64,000 nucleotides of DNA from the NCBI GenBank assembly GCA_029255685.2, contig CM055318.2, forward strand, positions 8,065,001 to 8,129,000, in the 5' to 3' direction. How positions within the stretch are numbered: position 1 is the first letter of the stretch; every line of letters begins with the position of its first letter. Both the position numbers and the translations under genes were made by a program. Source of the DNA: Silene conica (lineage: Eukaryota > Streptophyta > Magnoliopsida > Caryophyllales > Caryophyllaceae). Of this stretch, positions 46,569-59,948 are shown in pieces. Below the pieces are notes generated by a model. The model did no database searches. It was not told the DNA's origin and was given only the letters and a program-made list of their open reading frames with translations.

Positions 46569-46956
46569 CAATGTTGTCGGATCGTGATCCTAGTTTGGAT
46601 CAAAGAGGGGTGATAGGATCAGATCACGGGATCAAATCGTAGGATAGTAAAATCCTACAAATAGCTTGGATAAGTAGATTTATGAATAAAATTTGATACA
46701 ATTTATGATGCATAATGTTAAAAGTTAATTTAATGGCATGAAAGTTGTAATAATCATATCAACAAGTTGTATATACCCACAAATTCGTAACACAAGTAAG
46801 CATTTTACGATCCTGAACGATCCTACCATCGATCCTGACCGATCCTACATCGATCCTACCACCAAAACGATCCTACGACGATTTGAACCGTTCTCCACTT
46901 GTTAGATCGTAGGATCGTACGATCCTACGATCCGGATCGCGATTTGAACAACAATG
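46569..46956. mobile_element. hAT-like MITE rich in CGATCCTACGATCC, 388 bp
   Basis: The ends CAATGTTGTC and CATTGTTGTT are inverted repeats, followed on both sides by GGATCGTGATC / CGCGATCCGG repeats. Flanks CCCACTTC (46561-46568) and CCCAGTTC (46957-46964) match at 7 of 8 positions. It lies in the convergent TAF12-SPNS spacer. Confidence 0.75.
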
Positions 46957-47193
46957 CCCAGTTCCCACTTTTAAATGCTCCAATTTAGAAATGCGCTGTT
47001 AGAAGTTGGAACAAGAAGATGGCTGAAGTTCGAAATGTTGGGAATGCAAGGAAAAGTTTTGATGCCTTTGTAATAATACATTTAACAGAAAAAAAAAAAA
47101 AAAAACGATTTTAAATACATAAATAAATTATTCTGTACAAGTAGTGTAAAAAGATATACAAGTAGAGGGAAACTTGGGTGATCACGGCTCTGT

Positions 47194-50100
47194 CTATAGT
47201 GCGGCAAGCAGGGGTTCAGTAGAGACTTCTCCGTTTCCAATATCAGACGACTCTTCTTCATTAGACCGATCCACCCCGTGGAGAAAGATTCCTGAACAAA
47301 TAAAGAATCACCTCGAGATTTAAACAATGTGAAACTTCAAATTTTTTATCTAAACTTCCATTAGCAACTAATAGTGTGAAAAATACAATAAAATTAGAAG
47401 GTAAAATGAGTACATGGCATAGATCTAGAACAGTTAAGTTTATGCTAAACTCGAAACAAATGCTATTAACCTTATGAAGCTACGACTAATCTTGCCAGTT
47501 ACAATTTCAACTATATAACTTGCCATAATGCAGTTCCAATTTTCAATCACTCTTATACAAAAAAAAAATTATGCCTCCAAATCTTTGTGGTCACGAAAGA
47601 TGCACAAGAATTATCGGATATTTTGTCTTCTAGAAGCAACAGTTTTTTTTTTCAATTTTCAAAAAATATAATTATGGCCACAAAATTGAAGCTACAGGCG
47701 TACATCAGAGAGCGGTAGGCCGGTAACGGAAGTACAAATACTCGTTCAAAAGCCAGTGCATCTACCAAGTGCCAAGAGCAGCTGACAATTTGTTGTGTAG
47801 CCAACTAGCCACCATTATTGCGGGAAAATCTGATGTTCGGGCCATGTCACAGTAATGGCCCCAAAAGCATGGGAATTGGGAGGTGGAGTTTGGTAAAATA
47901 ATAAAGTGGCTAAGTTAGGTTGACATTTGAGTTTTGAAGCCCAACTAAGCATATGTAAGACATCATGTTCGAAAACACTTTTTCAAAAACCGAAAACAGT
48001 CGTGTAGAGAGAAATCACATTGAATTCCTCTTTGCGTGGATCTGGTGGTTCTTCTACAAGTGCTACACAAAGGTCCACCATTATAATGGAGAGAGATTTG
48101 AAGGATGGGTAGAGGCGTCGAATGTAACATAAAGTACCATTCCCCACAGCCCTAAATAAGGGCCACATGTTGGATTGATGGGGTAATTTCTTTGGCAGCC
48201 TATATTAAATGGCAACTGCAAATTTAGTCAGATATAAATGCTCAATCTGTATAATGTATCAGTTCGTTGATCTCTCAATATTATAATGTCTTCCTTTTTC
48301 GGAGTTTGAAAATGAAGCACACGAGTCAATATTGGAAAGGAGAAGAGGATTTGAACCTGTGACTCATCGTCAACAGGTCCTTAGTCTCAACCATTAAGCC
48401 AGAACTTCGTCGATACTGTTTTAAACAGAAGTATAAAAATGACTGGAAATTAAATGGAGTATAAACTGACGCTAGGCCTTAGAACACTATATGACTAGAG
48501 TAGAGAATCTAGAGTCTGAAAAATTAAGGTATAAAAGAAGAGTACAAATTCTTGTTTAAGACTATTGTAAGTAGACCTGTCAAACGAGTCGGGCCATACG
48601 GGTCGGGGCGGTTTAGGGTTATAATACGAGTCAAGAAATAATTTCTAACGCGCCTTTTCTTAAAGGTTCCTTTAATCAAAAATAATAATTTTTAAAAATG
48701 TAGAACACATTAAAATCAATATTTTAATCATATTCAATGTTGACATTAATTATATTGACATAATAATTAAAATGAATTTTTTTTTAATAATTATTTTATT
48801 ATAAGATATAATAAGATACTTTTTCAAATTGACTTTTTAATCGTGTTTGTAATTTTTTCAAATTCTTAAAATAGTTCTTTAAATATTTTTTCAAATTCTT
48901 AAAATAGTTCTTTAAATATTTTTTCAAATTCTTAATTTACCTTTCACCCAACGGGTCGATCCGTTAGGGTCGTGTCTCAACCCTAAAATAACGGGTCATT
49001 TCAGTTTCGGGTCAAACGGGTCATCGGGTCGAAATCTTCGAGTCTTGACCCTTAAAACGGGTCGGGTTTGCGGATCGGGTAAGAATTTGTCCGGTCTAAT
49101 TGTAAGTTAAGACCGCACTCACAACCTATATAAATAACTAAATAAGGACTAATTCACAAGAAAGACTAGTGACACCAACTTTGTGGCGCAAGTACGCAAC
49201 CCAAATGTTGGATTGTTTCTTCAAAAAAGGAAAGAATTAATCAAGTAAAAGGCCTTAAACTAGCTAGAAAGAGCACATGTCCTAAGACTCCTAACTCGTG
49301 AAGTAACAACTAGCGGTGCTCATGACATGAGTTCATGATCCTGTCAACATCAAAAGTGTCCTTGTGGCTCTCTTACGACCAAAAACATAGTAGCTCGGAA
49401 AAAAAATCAACCAAATTTCAAGCAGACAATGTACAAACACCACCGAGGCTAACCAAAGGAAGAAATGAAACCTCGGAGAGCGCAAAACTTATAAGGAAAA
49501 GATTATCAGTAAGGAAATATGTAATGGTTATGGTTGTTACCTACAAACCATACTCCAGCGGCAAGAAATAAAATTGAAGTCAGGATGAGTGAAGTCTCTC
49601 TCCAGTTATCAACATAATCCTGCACATATCACAGAGCAGTAATACAGCTATAAGTAGCAAGAATCGATAAACAAATTTTTTCATTAAATTTCTGCTTAAG
49701 TGTTGCAATTAGCTTAGTACTAGCCTACAATTTAACACTTTACGCAATCTAAACACTTGATTGTAACACAAGAGATAACTAACGACAGAATAACAAGCAG
49801 AGTAAGAGAACTGTATTTAAGGGGATACCTGGAAAACGCCAACCAATGGCGCAGAAGGCACGTCGCCAAATATGTGGATTGAAACAGTTGATATTGCCAT
49901 TGATAATGGTCTCAAACTTGGTTTGACAGAATGCAGGCACACATAATTAACTGGAGCCTGCAAAGTTTAAGGCAAGAAGATGGTATAAATCAAATAACTT
50001 TACGATTCCTGGTTCCATTTGAGATATGTCCAGCAAAAAAGCAGCAGAAAGTCAAAAAGATCAATTCCAGCATATCAATATATTAAGGAAGGCCACGGGC

Positions 50101-53100
50101 TGACTGGCAACTGAAGGTTTTGTTAGTTGAGCCCCTCTTTCTTATCTATCATCTTATTACCTTTAGCTTACGATTCTCCTTGTGGAAATAGGGAACTCGT
50201 TAGGACAACTCAACATGATCAATCACATATTCACATGTCTGCGAAGACTGATGTTGATACTCAACATGACGTGTTATAAAGTTCTGTTTTACTATCCAAA
50301 TGAAGATCTTGATTTTGCCAAACATGACTAGGATAACCTTGCAGAAGGTAAGTTCGCAACATGAGCATAAAGGAAGATGGCAGACACTAAACCCGTGCAT
50401 TTTTTAATGTGAGGATGAAGGTAAAGCTGAGTCGGAAAGACTAGCTACAAGAGTTTGTACAGAAATTGAAAGACATTGCAAGCAAAATAAAAAGGTTTTA
50501 GCCACTATTTTTACCTGTGTGGCAAAGACAAATAGCTCACCAACTGCAAACAGCACCAAGAAAGCATACATGTTACTAAAACAAAAGGCACTGAAGCAAA
50601 ATATTGCACCCAACAAAGTCGCTCCAGAGAGTAGCTGAGACAGAGAGAATCATATGTTAGGCTCCTGGTAACAAGCATACTCGGTCATTGACATAAAGGA
50701 GTAATATGGATCAAGGGTCAAAGCTCAACCACAATTAATTGATAAGAAATTTACAGCTAGGTGAGCTTCAGACCCCCCCCCCCCCCCCCCCCTAATAAAA
50801 TTACAGCTCATTACAAAAATTCATGTCGTCTTGTCTATTTTATATTTTCTTGATGGCATTCCAATAAATATTTAAACAATTAGTTCAAAACCAAACAAAA
50901 GAAAAAACAGTAGAACTCCTGTTTCGAAATGTTCACACTATCGCGCAAAAATGAAAAATGAAATTCTGTATCACCTAGAGAAAGTTCAAAGATTAACATT
51001 TCTCACTCAGACTAGATGAATCTAGTCATGTCACTCTTTCAAAGTTTGTATTAGAACTTGAAAGACTCCTGGACATACAAAAGTATCTTTTGTAAATATG
51101 GTATGTCATAAAAACTACGATAAAATCCTTACAACTCCAGAAAGAGAATTACCTTAAATGAATTTGACATGGTGGCATCCATGTGATCGAGAATGTAGCC
51201 CCCAGCTAAAGTTCCAAAAATTCCACAGACAATAGTAATCGCTCCAAACAACAAATCAGCATTGCTCTGCGAATAACAGATTAGTCACATCAAAGGATGA
51301 AGGTTTAGAATACCTGATCAGTGAACAAATACAGACGAAGTGACAAAAGTCACCAACGGTCACTGCAAGAAATTCTATACACAAGCATTGTATAAACTCC
51401 CCTATAGTTAGTTGAGTCAGCTTAAACCTGAACAGAGATTATTATGGTCGTAGTGGAAGAATTAATAAATACGTGTTAAAAAAAACAATACATCTCTACA
51501 ATGAGTACGAGGAATTGACCTGCCTTTAGGAGGCTATAGAAGATAAAAAACCACCACTAACAAAACTGGCGTTCCATACCATATGATATATATTATAACC
51601 AGCCTTTGGGCCCCAGTATGAATATGCTCCAATAACGAAGTTATAGCATATATATCCTACAAAACCACAAAAAATAGGTTACTTAGATTACAAAAAGATT
51701 ATCTTTTTACCAAGCAAACCATCTACATAGCGATCCCTATACAGATGCTTTAACTGAAGTCCCAACTGCCAACGCAATAGTTACAGAACATCCCACTCTG
51801 TTATGACAAAATCAAATGAGCATATTTGAAAAAGAGAAACTCCCTATAACTATTTACAAGCTCAATACTAGATTATTGCAATGACATACAAATATGATAG
51901 GCAACATACCTAGGACGTTCACCACATAAACTTTTTCACGCAAGAGAGCCTTCATATCATAATAGAATCTGGAAAACTGGCTGCTAATTTTGGATACGAC
52001 TTTCAGCCTGGCAGAACAAATTAGGGATGAAACACATATTAGTCATACAAGAGCGTGCAAGACATCTGATCGTGGGATACTAAAATATTCACTTCTAGCT
52101 TGGAACAAATAAACTAAAATGCTAAGTTTACATATTAGGAGTGTAATGCTAAGTTTACCATCTAGCTTGGAACAAATAAACTAAAATGCATTTAGCTATA
52201 AATTAGCCACTCACTTGGGTGCCTTACTTGAAGCTTTATAACTGGAACCTGAACTTGGTGGATGCTCGTGAGAGACAATGGCATCTGAGATCATCAAATA
52301 CAAATTAAAAATCAACAGAAATGCCGCATAAGCTAAAGTTAGCTGGGAAAAACAATCACAAATTAAACTACATGGGATTTATCTCAATTTGAATAATTGA
52401 TCTCACTTGAGACCATTGTCCGGGTCATTACAGTGAAATAAAGTGTCTCTAGGCTACTTAAATGATAATCCTATTGGTAAATGGGATGTTTGGGTCAATT
52501 TCACAATTGAGAAACAGTTTGATCTATGTAGTGAGAATTTGTACAATTGGGAAGCATATCTGATATCTTCCAAATCTCATCTTTTCACTGTAGGAACTAC
52601 TATGAGTTCTATCCACTTCTCACGTAAAAAGAGGTTCAGAAAGATATATGATACTCCTTCCATCCCATTTACATTGTCCCAATTTTCTTCTTAGTCCATC
52701 ACCTATGTTCCTTAGACTCAGGTATGAGCGTCGGACACGGGTGTGGATCCAAGTGTCGGACTCGTTGTGACTAAATTTTTCAGACACTGGACCTTGTCCG
52801 AAAATAAGGATACAGGTGCGGGGACAAATCTCAAAGCGAAAATACACTTAGATAATTGAAATTAGAGTTTCTGAAAGTAAAATGTGAAGTAATTCAACAG
52901 ATAAGGCTGAACATAATTAAATATCATACTAGATACTTCATAGACACTCCTTGTCTCTATTTTTATCATCTAAGCCTCCTTAGGAGCTCTTCCATGGGAA
53001 GTGTCAGATTGAGAGATTGAGAGATTGAGAAGTGTCGGGTGCGTGTTCCATACCCATATCCATGTCGTGTCGGACACGGCTGCGGCTCTAAATAGAAGAT

Positions 53101-56100
53101 TTGAAGTAACATAGTCTATCACTCCATCCTATGTAATTACTCCCTTTCTAAAGATATATGATACTCCTACCATCCCATTTACATTGTGCCAATTTTATTT
53201 TTAGTCCATCACTCCATCCCTATGTTACTCCGGCTTGACGGGTCAGACACGGTATGTATCCAAGTGTCGGACAGGCTATTTTATGAAAAAAGTTGAAATT
53301 TTTGGTCTAAAATGAAATGTCTAAGTGTCATACCAATGTCCAAGGATCAAGTATGGGACACGGGTACGGGAGATCATATGAATGAAGTGTCGAAGTAACA
53401 TAGCTCCATCCTATGTAATTACTCCCTTTCTATATCTAGTAAAATAAAAAATCAGATTTCCCCTAAATCCAGAGTTAAGTACTCTATAACACACTCCTTC
53501 CATGACCTTGATGCTCGCAGTGAAGCTCTGGTGACACTAATTTGCTATCATTTCCTGTAGATTCTTCAAGACACAGGGTGATAATGATATTTTAATATTT
53601 TATCACCAAATCTTAAAAATCACCTCTAGTCATGACTCATGAGGGAGAAATATTTACGCTCGACCTCTTCAACTTAATATGTTACTTTAGAAAGAATATG
53701 CTATTCGTCGAACAAGTTTCTAAATAGTAAGTAATAACGTACTAGAAAATTATAAGCTATCTAACTGTGAAGAAACCCCATATTCTCACAATGTGAATGT
53801 CCCACATTGATCATGCAAAAGAGAGTTTATTATCTTATAAACCAAGGGGTTACTCCTCCTATTACCAATTGATTCTAGGATGGAAGTAGTTGGAACTCCC
53901 CATCTTATCAAATGGTCTCTCTCTCTAAGTCTCTCCTCCCTTTGGGCTGTGGCCCGGCCTGTTTTCATGATTTAACATGGTATAAGAGCCCATGATTATG
54001 GGTATGAATGTATGATGATTTAAACTAAGTCTTTATGAGGCTTTGTTTGTGCCTCTCTATGGCCCAATCTATGCTTTCTAATGGGCCTCTTTAGGACGAA
54101 CCTAGGTTGGTCTTATCAAGTGGACTCTCTCTCCTTCACTTGGGAGGTGACCTGGCCTGTTTTCATGAAATAACACTAACAAAACTATAATGAGAAAGTA
54201 AACCTCTAAGATTAAAGTTATATTGGCTGGCTGGCTGAAGAAATTACGTGTTCTATGAGCAAATTTCTAGCTACCAACTTCTACATGTTCCTTTAGAATG
54301 AAACATTTAGTATAGATGGTAAATGGTCACTTAAAAGGAAATCATGCGTTAAATTTAAAACCTTAAATCCTTTCAGCAAGGTACATATCTACAGGCTACT
54401 TCTTAGTTTCAGAAATAATGAATATTTCAATAATAAATATACAGTATTTAATACAGATGCTGGGCTCTTTACATCTTGTCCTCAACATAATTTTTGTGAT
54501 ACAAACCTCAGGGCCCTAAAGTAGAAATTAGCCAGTTAAATTATCACACGGGGTATTGCTGTTGTGTATAGGATACTCAGCTTACAGCACCAATAACTTT
54601 CTGATATCAAGGGCCGAAAAACATAGCTGATACTTGGCCGATGTGAATTATTTTATGTCATCGCTCCAATATTTATTAGGGTTAGGGATGTTGGAAACAA
54701 CTGATGGTTTCCATGAAATACACACTATGAATTGTCCCAACCCTCTTGGAAAGGTGAAAAAAGAGAACACATATACTTTACGCGAGACTGATGTTCTTAA
54801 AATCTATGCGACAAGCCGACAACATATAGTGTAATAGCCTAATAGCGACAACACCTACAAGTGAAACGTTAAGAAGGGTTTCAGTGATACACATGGACAA
54901 CACACATAGAAATATAAGTCACAGCTGTCACAGATAACTAGATAAGCAAGAACATACCTTCATCAGTTAAAGCTTCCACAATGTTGCCACCCGATAAGCC
55001 TGTGACCACGAATTAAGGCATAAATGCAGAAATCAATGAAGGGGAAAAAAGGAACGTGCAGTCAGCAAGAACAAAAATAGAATCACCTTTTAAATTCAAT
55101 GGTTTCATTACGAAACCCAGCACAGCAAAAGGAAGCATAAAAAAGGCTTCACTCCAAAAGGCAAAACGCCAATTCAAGTTAGAGCCAACCTACAGGTAAC
55201 AAGAGAAAGTTACTAACAAGCAATCTGCTGAACAGACCATTCTAGTGGAAATACAGCAACTGATAAGATAAGTGAGAATGTAAAATATCAATTGTGGGCT
55301 TGCAGAGGTAAATTATGACATCAAAAAACGTTTCAGTCCCGCCAAAAAATGTAACAAATACTTTATATACATGTACTCATTCAAAAGATTTCATAATATT
55401 CGGCATTCTGGTGATATTATCAGCAATCCTAACAGTTCTCTTGGCCCAACTCGTTTCTGTTTAAAGACAACATCATGCACATGCAACTGCTCCACTGAAA
55501 ACTATTTAAGGTACAACACGTACTCTCATCAGACTAACCAGTCATCCATAATATCAAATAAATCTTTTTCGTCTTTGGTAATTTACCCCATGATGGATGG
55601 ATGGATCCTACCTAGCTTTAGATTGGTGATCACGGGGCCCAACCTGTACCAGAAACCGACACAGGTAGGTAGGTAGGTAGGTAGAGAATACCTTGAGGCG
55701 CGAGACAACTCTCTCTAAGAAACTCGACAAAATAGCCCCAAAACTTCGGAAGGGGTGCCTTCTCATACACCCTTTACAAACTCAATGAAGCACTCATGCA
55801 GTTAAAAGAATTTGAAAAATCATGTGCATATCTGTCACACTAAACAAATCTTTGCATCAACGGTATCATCGGAAGCTTATATAGACAATGCAGTGACACA
55901 GAATTTAACAGGACAATAAAACAGAAGGCACTGCTTATTCAACATGATCATCAAAATGTCTATGCTTCTATGGGGTTAAGGCTACACCAAATTACATAGG
56001 TACATATGTAAATTCACAGTAAAGAACAGAACTTCCTAACTTACAAGTCCACCATATACATATCCCAAAGCTATTCCAGATGGGATACACATGTAGAACA

Positions 56101-59100
56101 TTGCAAGCCATGCTGTTTTCTGAAACATGGCAAAGAGTGAAATTAGTCAACATAGGCTCTATAAAGCAAATGATAATACCAACCGCAGTTCGCAGCAAGA
56201 TAATACTCCTTAGTTCCAATCATTTGTTTACCTGTGCTATTCTTTGTGAGGGATATTTAAACCAAAGGTAAACAAATAAATGGGACGGGGGGAGTAAAAG
56301 ATAACTGATAACCTAAGATGACAACACATCACGTAAAAAAAATTCATAGAATGGGCACCAGTAGCGGTAAGTATTGTATAGATTCATTGGCTGTCTGATA
56401 TTAATAAAAAATGGAAATATAACCTGAGCAACAGGAGCATTGTCATCAATGAATGGAGCAGCTAGACTTATAAATGAAGCTTCACCAACACCAACCAGCC
56501 TACATCATTTACATTGGCAAGGCAGTAATGTCAGCCAGGGAAGGAAGTATTATCAAGCTTTAGCAGAAGGGGTTGGAGTTAAACTTACATGCGGAAAATT
56601 GCAATCGACCAAAAGTTAAAAGAACTGCCACACCCAGCTGTAGCAAAAGTCCAAACAGATAGCCCAACCCCAATGAGCCTAAAAGGATTGTGGCTGCAAA
56701 GAGAAAACACACATAACAATTACCCTCATCATAATTAGAAATCAAGAGCAAGTACATATTTTGAGAATAGAGTTCTATATACAAAATCAGAAAAGAGCAA
56801 GCATCATGCTTTGATTGCGGGGCTAAGCGAAGACCCAAAACAAGCTTATATTGTTTTTGGAGGGCGTACAAGAAACTTGTTGTACGGGAATGGTCATCTA
56901 TGTAAGTCATAAGAGCATGTGAGGTACTCTCATGACGCCCACTATTCAGCCGCCACATGATACTTAATACAGCAACCGCAAGAAGATTCTTCATAGTCTC
57001 ATAGCTAGAAAACTGGTCTCTCAATCACAACAGTCAGGATTATATATCAAATTTCAATGGTGTATCAAAATATCCAGAACACACATGGCATCATCTTCGT
57101 AGAAACCTTTTTACAAATAGAAAACAAATTCATCGCCTCATTACATGCTATAACCCAAATCCCTCAACCATGTTGAAAGAGAAGCTGTACAAAGGCAGGG
57201 TATTTACTGTACAATGCTCGTGTGAGACTAATTCGCGAATTACTTAAGATAAGACAACCTCACTCTTTGCTCAACGAATATTGTCATAATTGAACTTGAG
57301 ATGCAAAAAAGAAAAACGGGTACTGAATGTTGGCGGTGAAACAGGGTCACGTGCAACAATGGTCAATAACTAGGGAGTTTCCCTATTATACAAGGCTGCT
57401 TACGTTCCGAAAATTCAAATATGAATAAATCTATGGCATATTAGCATACGACCACGACCTAGACCACGATAAGATCCACGATCACCACAACAGCTTATTT
57501 CCGGAGACACCGTTCATGGTTTTAAATCTCGGCCGGGACGTATCCTATCGGCCGAGATTTATTGGTATTGGAGGCGGTCGATACAAGATATCCTGATATC
57601 TATCGGGTAAATTAAAATTCCCGGCCAAATTTGTAATAAAAAGCTCTTAAGAATTGTATAGTACTTGTGAAACCTTATTATTCTAAATATAATTAATCTT
57701 AATATTATATGAAATAGCAAATGGATAATAAAATATCTACAAAATATAACCGCGATAAGCACGACTCAAAGCGCGATGGCCGAGAGGACTATTCTACGAC
57801 ACCATGTTATATTTCGAATAATTTTTCTGATTACTTCGGAATAGAAAATACCTCTTTGCCAAGGAAGCAAAAATGGGAGAAGCCAAGAGAAGCCCAACCA
57901 TGAACGCAGAAGACAAAACGCCATCTTGAAAATTGTCCAGGTTAAAGTCCCCCCTAAAAGAGTCAGCATGTTATGAACATGATACATTTGAAACTAGAAA
58001 AGGCAAGTTTGTATATATTGCTATTTCATTAAACAAACACAACAGCAAGAACAAGAACAATGCATTGTGCATGAGAGGGCGTGCCTAATATTCATAAAGC
58101 AATCAAACCCGAAACTGTTGTGTTAGGAGAATATGATAAAGTTCACATGTAAACTTACTGAATCCCGCTACCAGCAGTGCAAACCCCACTGTCTGTACAG
58201 GTTCCCAAACTCCCATTCACACCGTTGCTGGCAATTATCCCTCGATCCACATAATTTAACATGTTAATAGTGCAAAATATCAAAAGTAACCTGCACACAA
58301 GAATAGTAGAGTTAAGCTACAGTCAAATTCACAGGTCCATGCATCAAGGATTTACGTTAAACACTGAAGTAACTACATAATAAGAATTGTTTATAACACT
58401 AGTAACAAACATGATAAATAAAGTGAAGAATGTAACAGACAAAACTCAGAAACCTCACACGAATTGCTTCAGTATCCCAACCTTATGGTACACTCACAAA
58501 ATAACTCCATTGCGTGGTTTACATCCACAGAACTCAAATTTTGATCACCCACACCACGCATCTGTAGCTGCCAAAAACTGCTTACAACTCCAACGAAGAG
58601 ATATCAATATACTCAATCCCATCGTAGCACAACCCGACTCTACCAATCACTCGTAAAAGTAACCTACCACCTATTCCTACACTACAAACCCTTCCGTAGA
58701 CCGCCTTACATAAGAGATTGCGAAGAATGGGTTCTTTGTAACCTCTTTTTTTTCACTTGTCTTACAGTTAAACTCAAATGTCTGAAGTTTTTCATAGTTG
58801 TGGATCTCTTTTACGCGGCAAACAACATAATATCCCCATTGACCAACTGAACTAACATCAACATCTTCAACTCAATTCGGAGACTAATCAATCACACCCT
58901 CTACACCTCAAACCAACCCAGCTTCGCATATACATCTTCAAATCTACGTTTCACCAACCTATGCATACTAACTCCGTTGACCAAATCGAAATACACTAAA
59001 ACTTCCGAAGCTAAAATAGCAATGTAAAACCTTGATTAACTACATGCTACTACGAAATCCATAATAATAAACAATTACGCATAAATTACAAAGCTTGAAG

Positions 59101-59229
59101 CATAATTAATCAATCAATCAATCAATCAGAAACCTAATTAGGTCAAAATTGCGGAATAAATTAAACTGAGTACTACTACCTTTTAGGAGTGAACCATGAA
59201 GGCGGGTCATCCGCCGGAGTTTTCGACAT
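47194..59229 (-). CDS. SPNS: Spinster-like (SPNS) MFS transporter, 16 coding exons
   Basis: The product is a multi-pass membrane protein of the major facilitator superfamily, spinster subfamily, annotated in plants as putative sphingolipid transporters; the substrate is unproven. Exons (high to low): 59180-59229, 58159-58290, 57852-57953, 56589-56693, 56424-56499, 56045-56119, 55087-55189, 54958-54999, 52215-52284, 51910-52007, 51580-51656, 51153-51266, 50515-50634, 49829-49957, 49541-49619, 47194-47291; phases agree and give about 489 residues. Visible: start MSKTPADDPPSWFTPK; first helix ending NYVDRG (about 30-34); GLLLASPIFASLAKR in the helix 2-3 loop; GVGEASF with Glu near 136; WLAMFYMCIPSGIALGYVYGG; WRFAFWSEAFFMLPFA; a hydrophilic central loop (about 215-270); and the C-terminal helices YWGPKAGYNIYHM, ADLLFGAITIVCGIFGTLAGGYILDHMD and VSIHIFGDVPSAPLVG. 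Introns 3, 5, 8 and 15 host repeats. Confidence 0.93.
48330..48420 (-). mobile_element. tRNA-derived SINE candidate in SPNS intron 15
   Basis: On the minus strand a box-A-like TGGCTTAATGGTTGAG (about 48387-48402) is followed by a box-B-like GGTTCAAATCC (48347-48357). It does not give a full cloverleaf. Ends and target duplication were not resolved. Confidence 0.5.
48572..49098. mobile_element. hAT MITE, TAGACCKGTCAAA family, in SPNS intron 15
   Basis: The ends TAGACCTGTCAAA and TAGACCGGACAAA are inverted repeats with a perfect 8-bp duplication ATTGTAAG (48564-48571 and 49099-49106). Both ends carry ACGGGTC/GGGTCGGG units around an AT-rich core. It is a shorter relative of 6170-7226. Confidence 0.93.
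50773..50792 (+). repeat. Homopolymer of 20 C residues in SPNS intron 12
   Basis: An uninterrupted C20 tract lies in the intron between SPNS exons 12 and 13. Its length may be affected by sequencing slippage. Confidence 0.9.
52703..53114. mobile_element. CTATGTTAC-end MITE, copy 1, 412 bp
   Basis: The ends CTATGTTCCTTAGAC and CTATGTTACTTCAAA form an inverted pair; the interior is rich in GTGTCGGACACG. Flanks TCCATCAC (52695-52702) and TCTATCAC (53115-53122) match at 7 of 8 positions, so hAT is the likeliest superfamily. Confidence 0.75.
53220..53403. mobile_element. CTATGTTAC-end MITE, copy 2, 184 bp
   Basis: The ends CTATGTTACTCCGGC and CTATGTTACTTCGAC are inverted repeats with a perfect 8-bp duplication CTCCATCC (53212-53219 and 53404-53411). 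It is a shorter relative of 52703-53114. Confidence 0.82.
55664..55684 (+). repeat. GTAG tetranucleotide repeat
   Basis: Five tandem GTAG units lie in SPNS intron 6, close to a GATG repeat at about 55591-55605. Confidence 0.85.
56206..56294. mobile_element. Miniature Stowaway, 89 bp, in SPNS intron 5
   Basis: The ends CTCCTTAGTTCCAATCATTT and CTCCCCCCGTCCCATTTATT are inverted repeats continuing into GTTTACC, with TA on both flanks (56204-56205, 56295-56296). It is unusually short for Stowaway. Confidence 0.8.
57510..57790 (-). repeat. Dispersed repeat in SPNS intron 3
   Basis: This is the inverted partner of 39845-40300, with the shared blocks GATATTTTATTATC, ATATTAAGATTAATTATATTTA and CTCGGCCGATA. 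SPNS exon 3 lies just beyond its right edge. Confidence 0.55.
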
Positions 59230-59948
59230 TTTCCGGCGATGTTTAAATTCCGACGACGGAAGTTTGGATATTTAAGGTTTGTTTAATCTCATAAGTTGTT
59301 GGAGAAATATTGCAGTGTCTTTTTGAAACGTGGTTGCTTGAATTTTGTTGCTTATTTTGACTGCTCATAACACATAATCCAACGGTAAGTCAACATCAAA
59401 TTGGGTACGCAAATTCTCACTTCAGCTATTATATTATAAAATATTATTTTTTTGATAAAATGTTATCATCATCCTTAGGATAAAGGTCTGTTTGGTAAAC
59501 AGCCGATTATTTTCAACATAAACAGATTGTAACGGTAAAGTGTAAATGACAGATTTAGACAGAAGGTTTGACAAACATATTTTAATTAACATAATTAATT
59601 TGAGTGTTTGGTAGCTAGTAGATTACCGTTAATAGATTGTTATTTTTTTTAAAAAAAATGTAGTAAAATTTAATAGTTTAAAATATGTGCGGTAAGCAGC
59701 CTATGAAGAGCATATTGATCTCAAATATGTTATTTTAATATGTTTCTTACGAAACACTCAAATTAACATATCGATTAACACTCACATTAGCATATTAATT
59801 GGTCCCAAATATGTTGTTTAGTATGTTGCTTACCAAACACTCAAATTAACCTATTGACTAACACTCGGATTAGCATATTGACTCGTTAAACATGCTAAAA
59901 CCTTAAAAGTGTTAAATTAATTACAACGAGTATTTGACTTATGTACGC
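59230..59948 (-). promoter_or_regulatory. SPNS 5' flank
   Basis: This is DNA upstream of the SPNS start codon. A GGTCTGTTTGGTAAACAG end at about 59486 and CTTACCAAACACTCAAATTAA blocks (about 59748 and 59828) suggest a Tourist-like repeat here, but ends could not be paired. No promoter motif is assigned. Confidence 0.4.

Larger units (their letters stand above)
52640..53433. repeat. Duplicated host unit carrying two independent MITE insertions
   Basis: The host sequence from AAAGATATATGATACTCC to TAATTACTCCCTTTCT occurs twice in tandem (about 52640-53148 and 53149-53433) in SPNS intron 8. Each copy is interrupted by a member of the same MITE family at a slightly different site. Confidence 0.8.

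Noticed and set aside
48330..48420. tRNA gene on the minus strand
   Set aside because: Same reason: promoter boxes without a full tRNA fold; called a SINE candidate instead.
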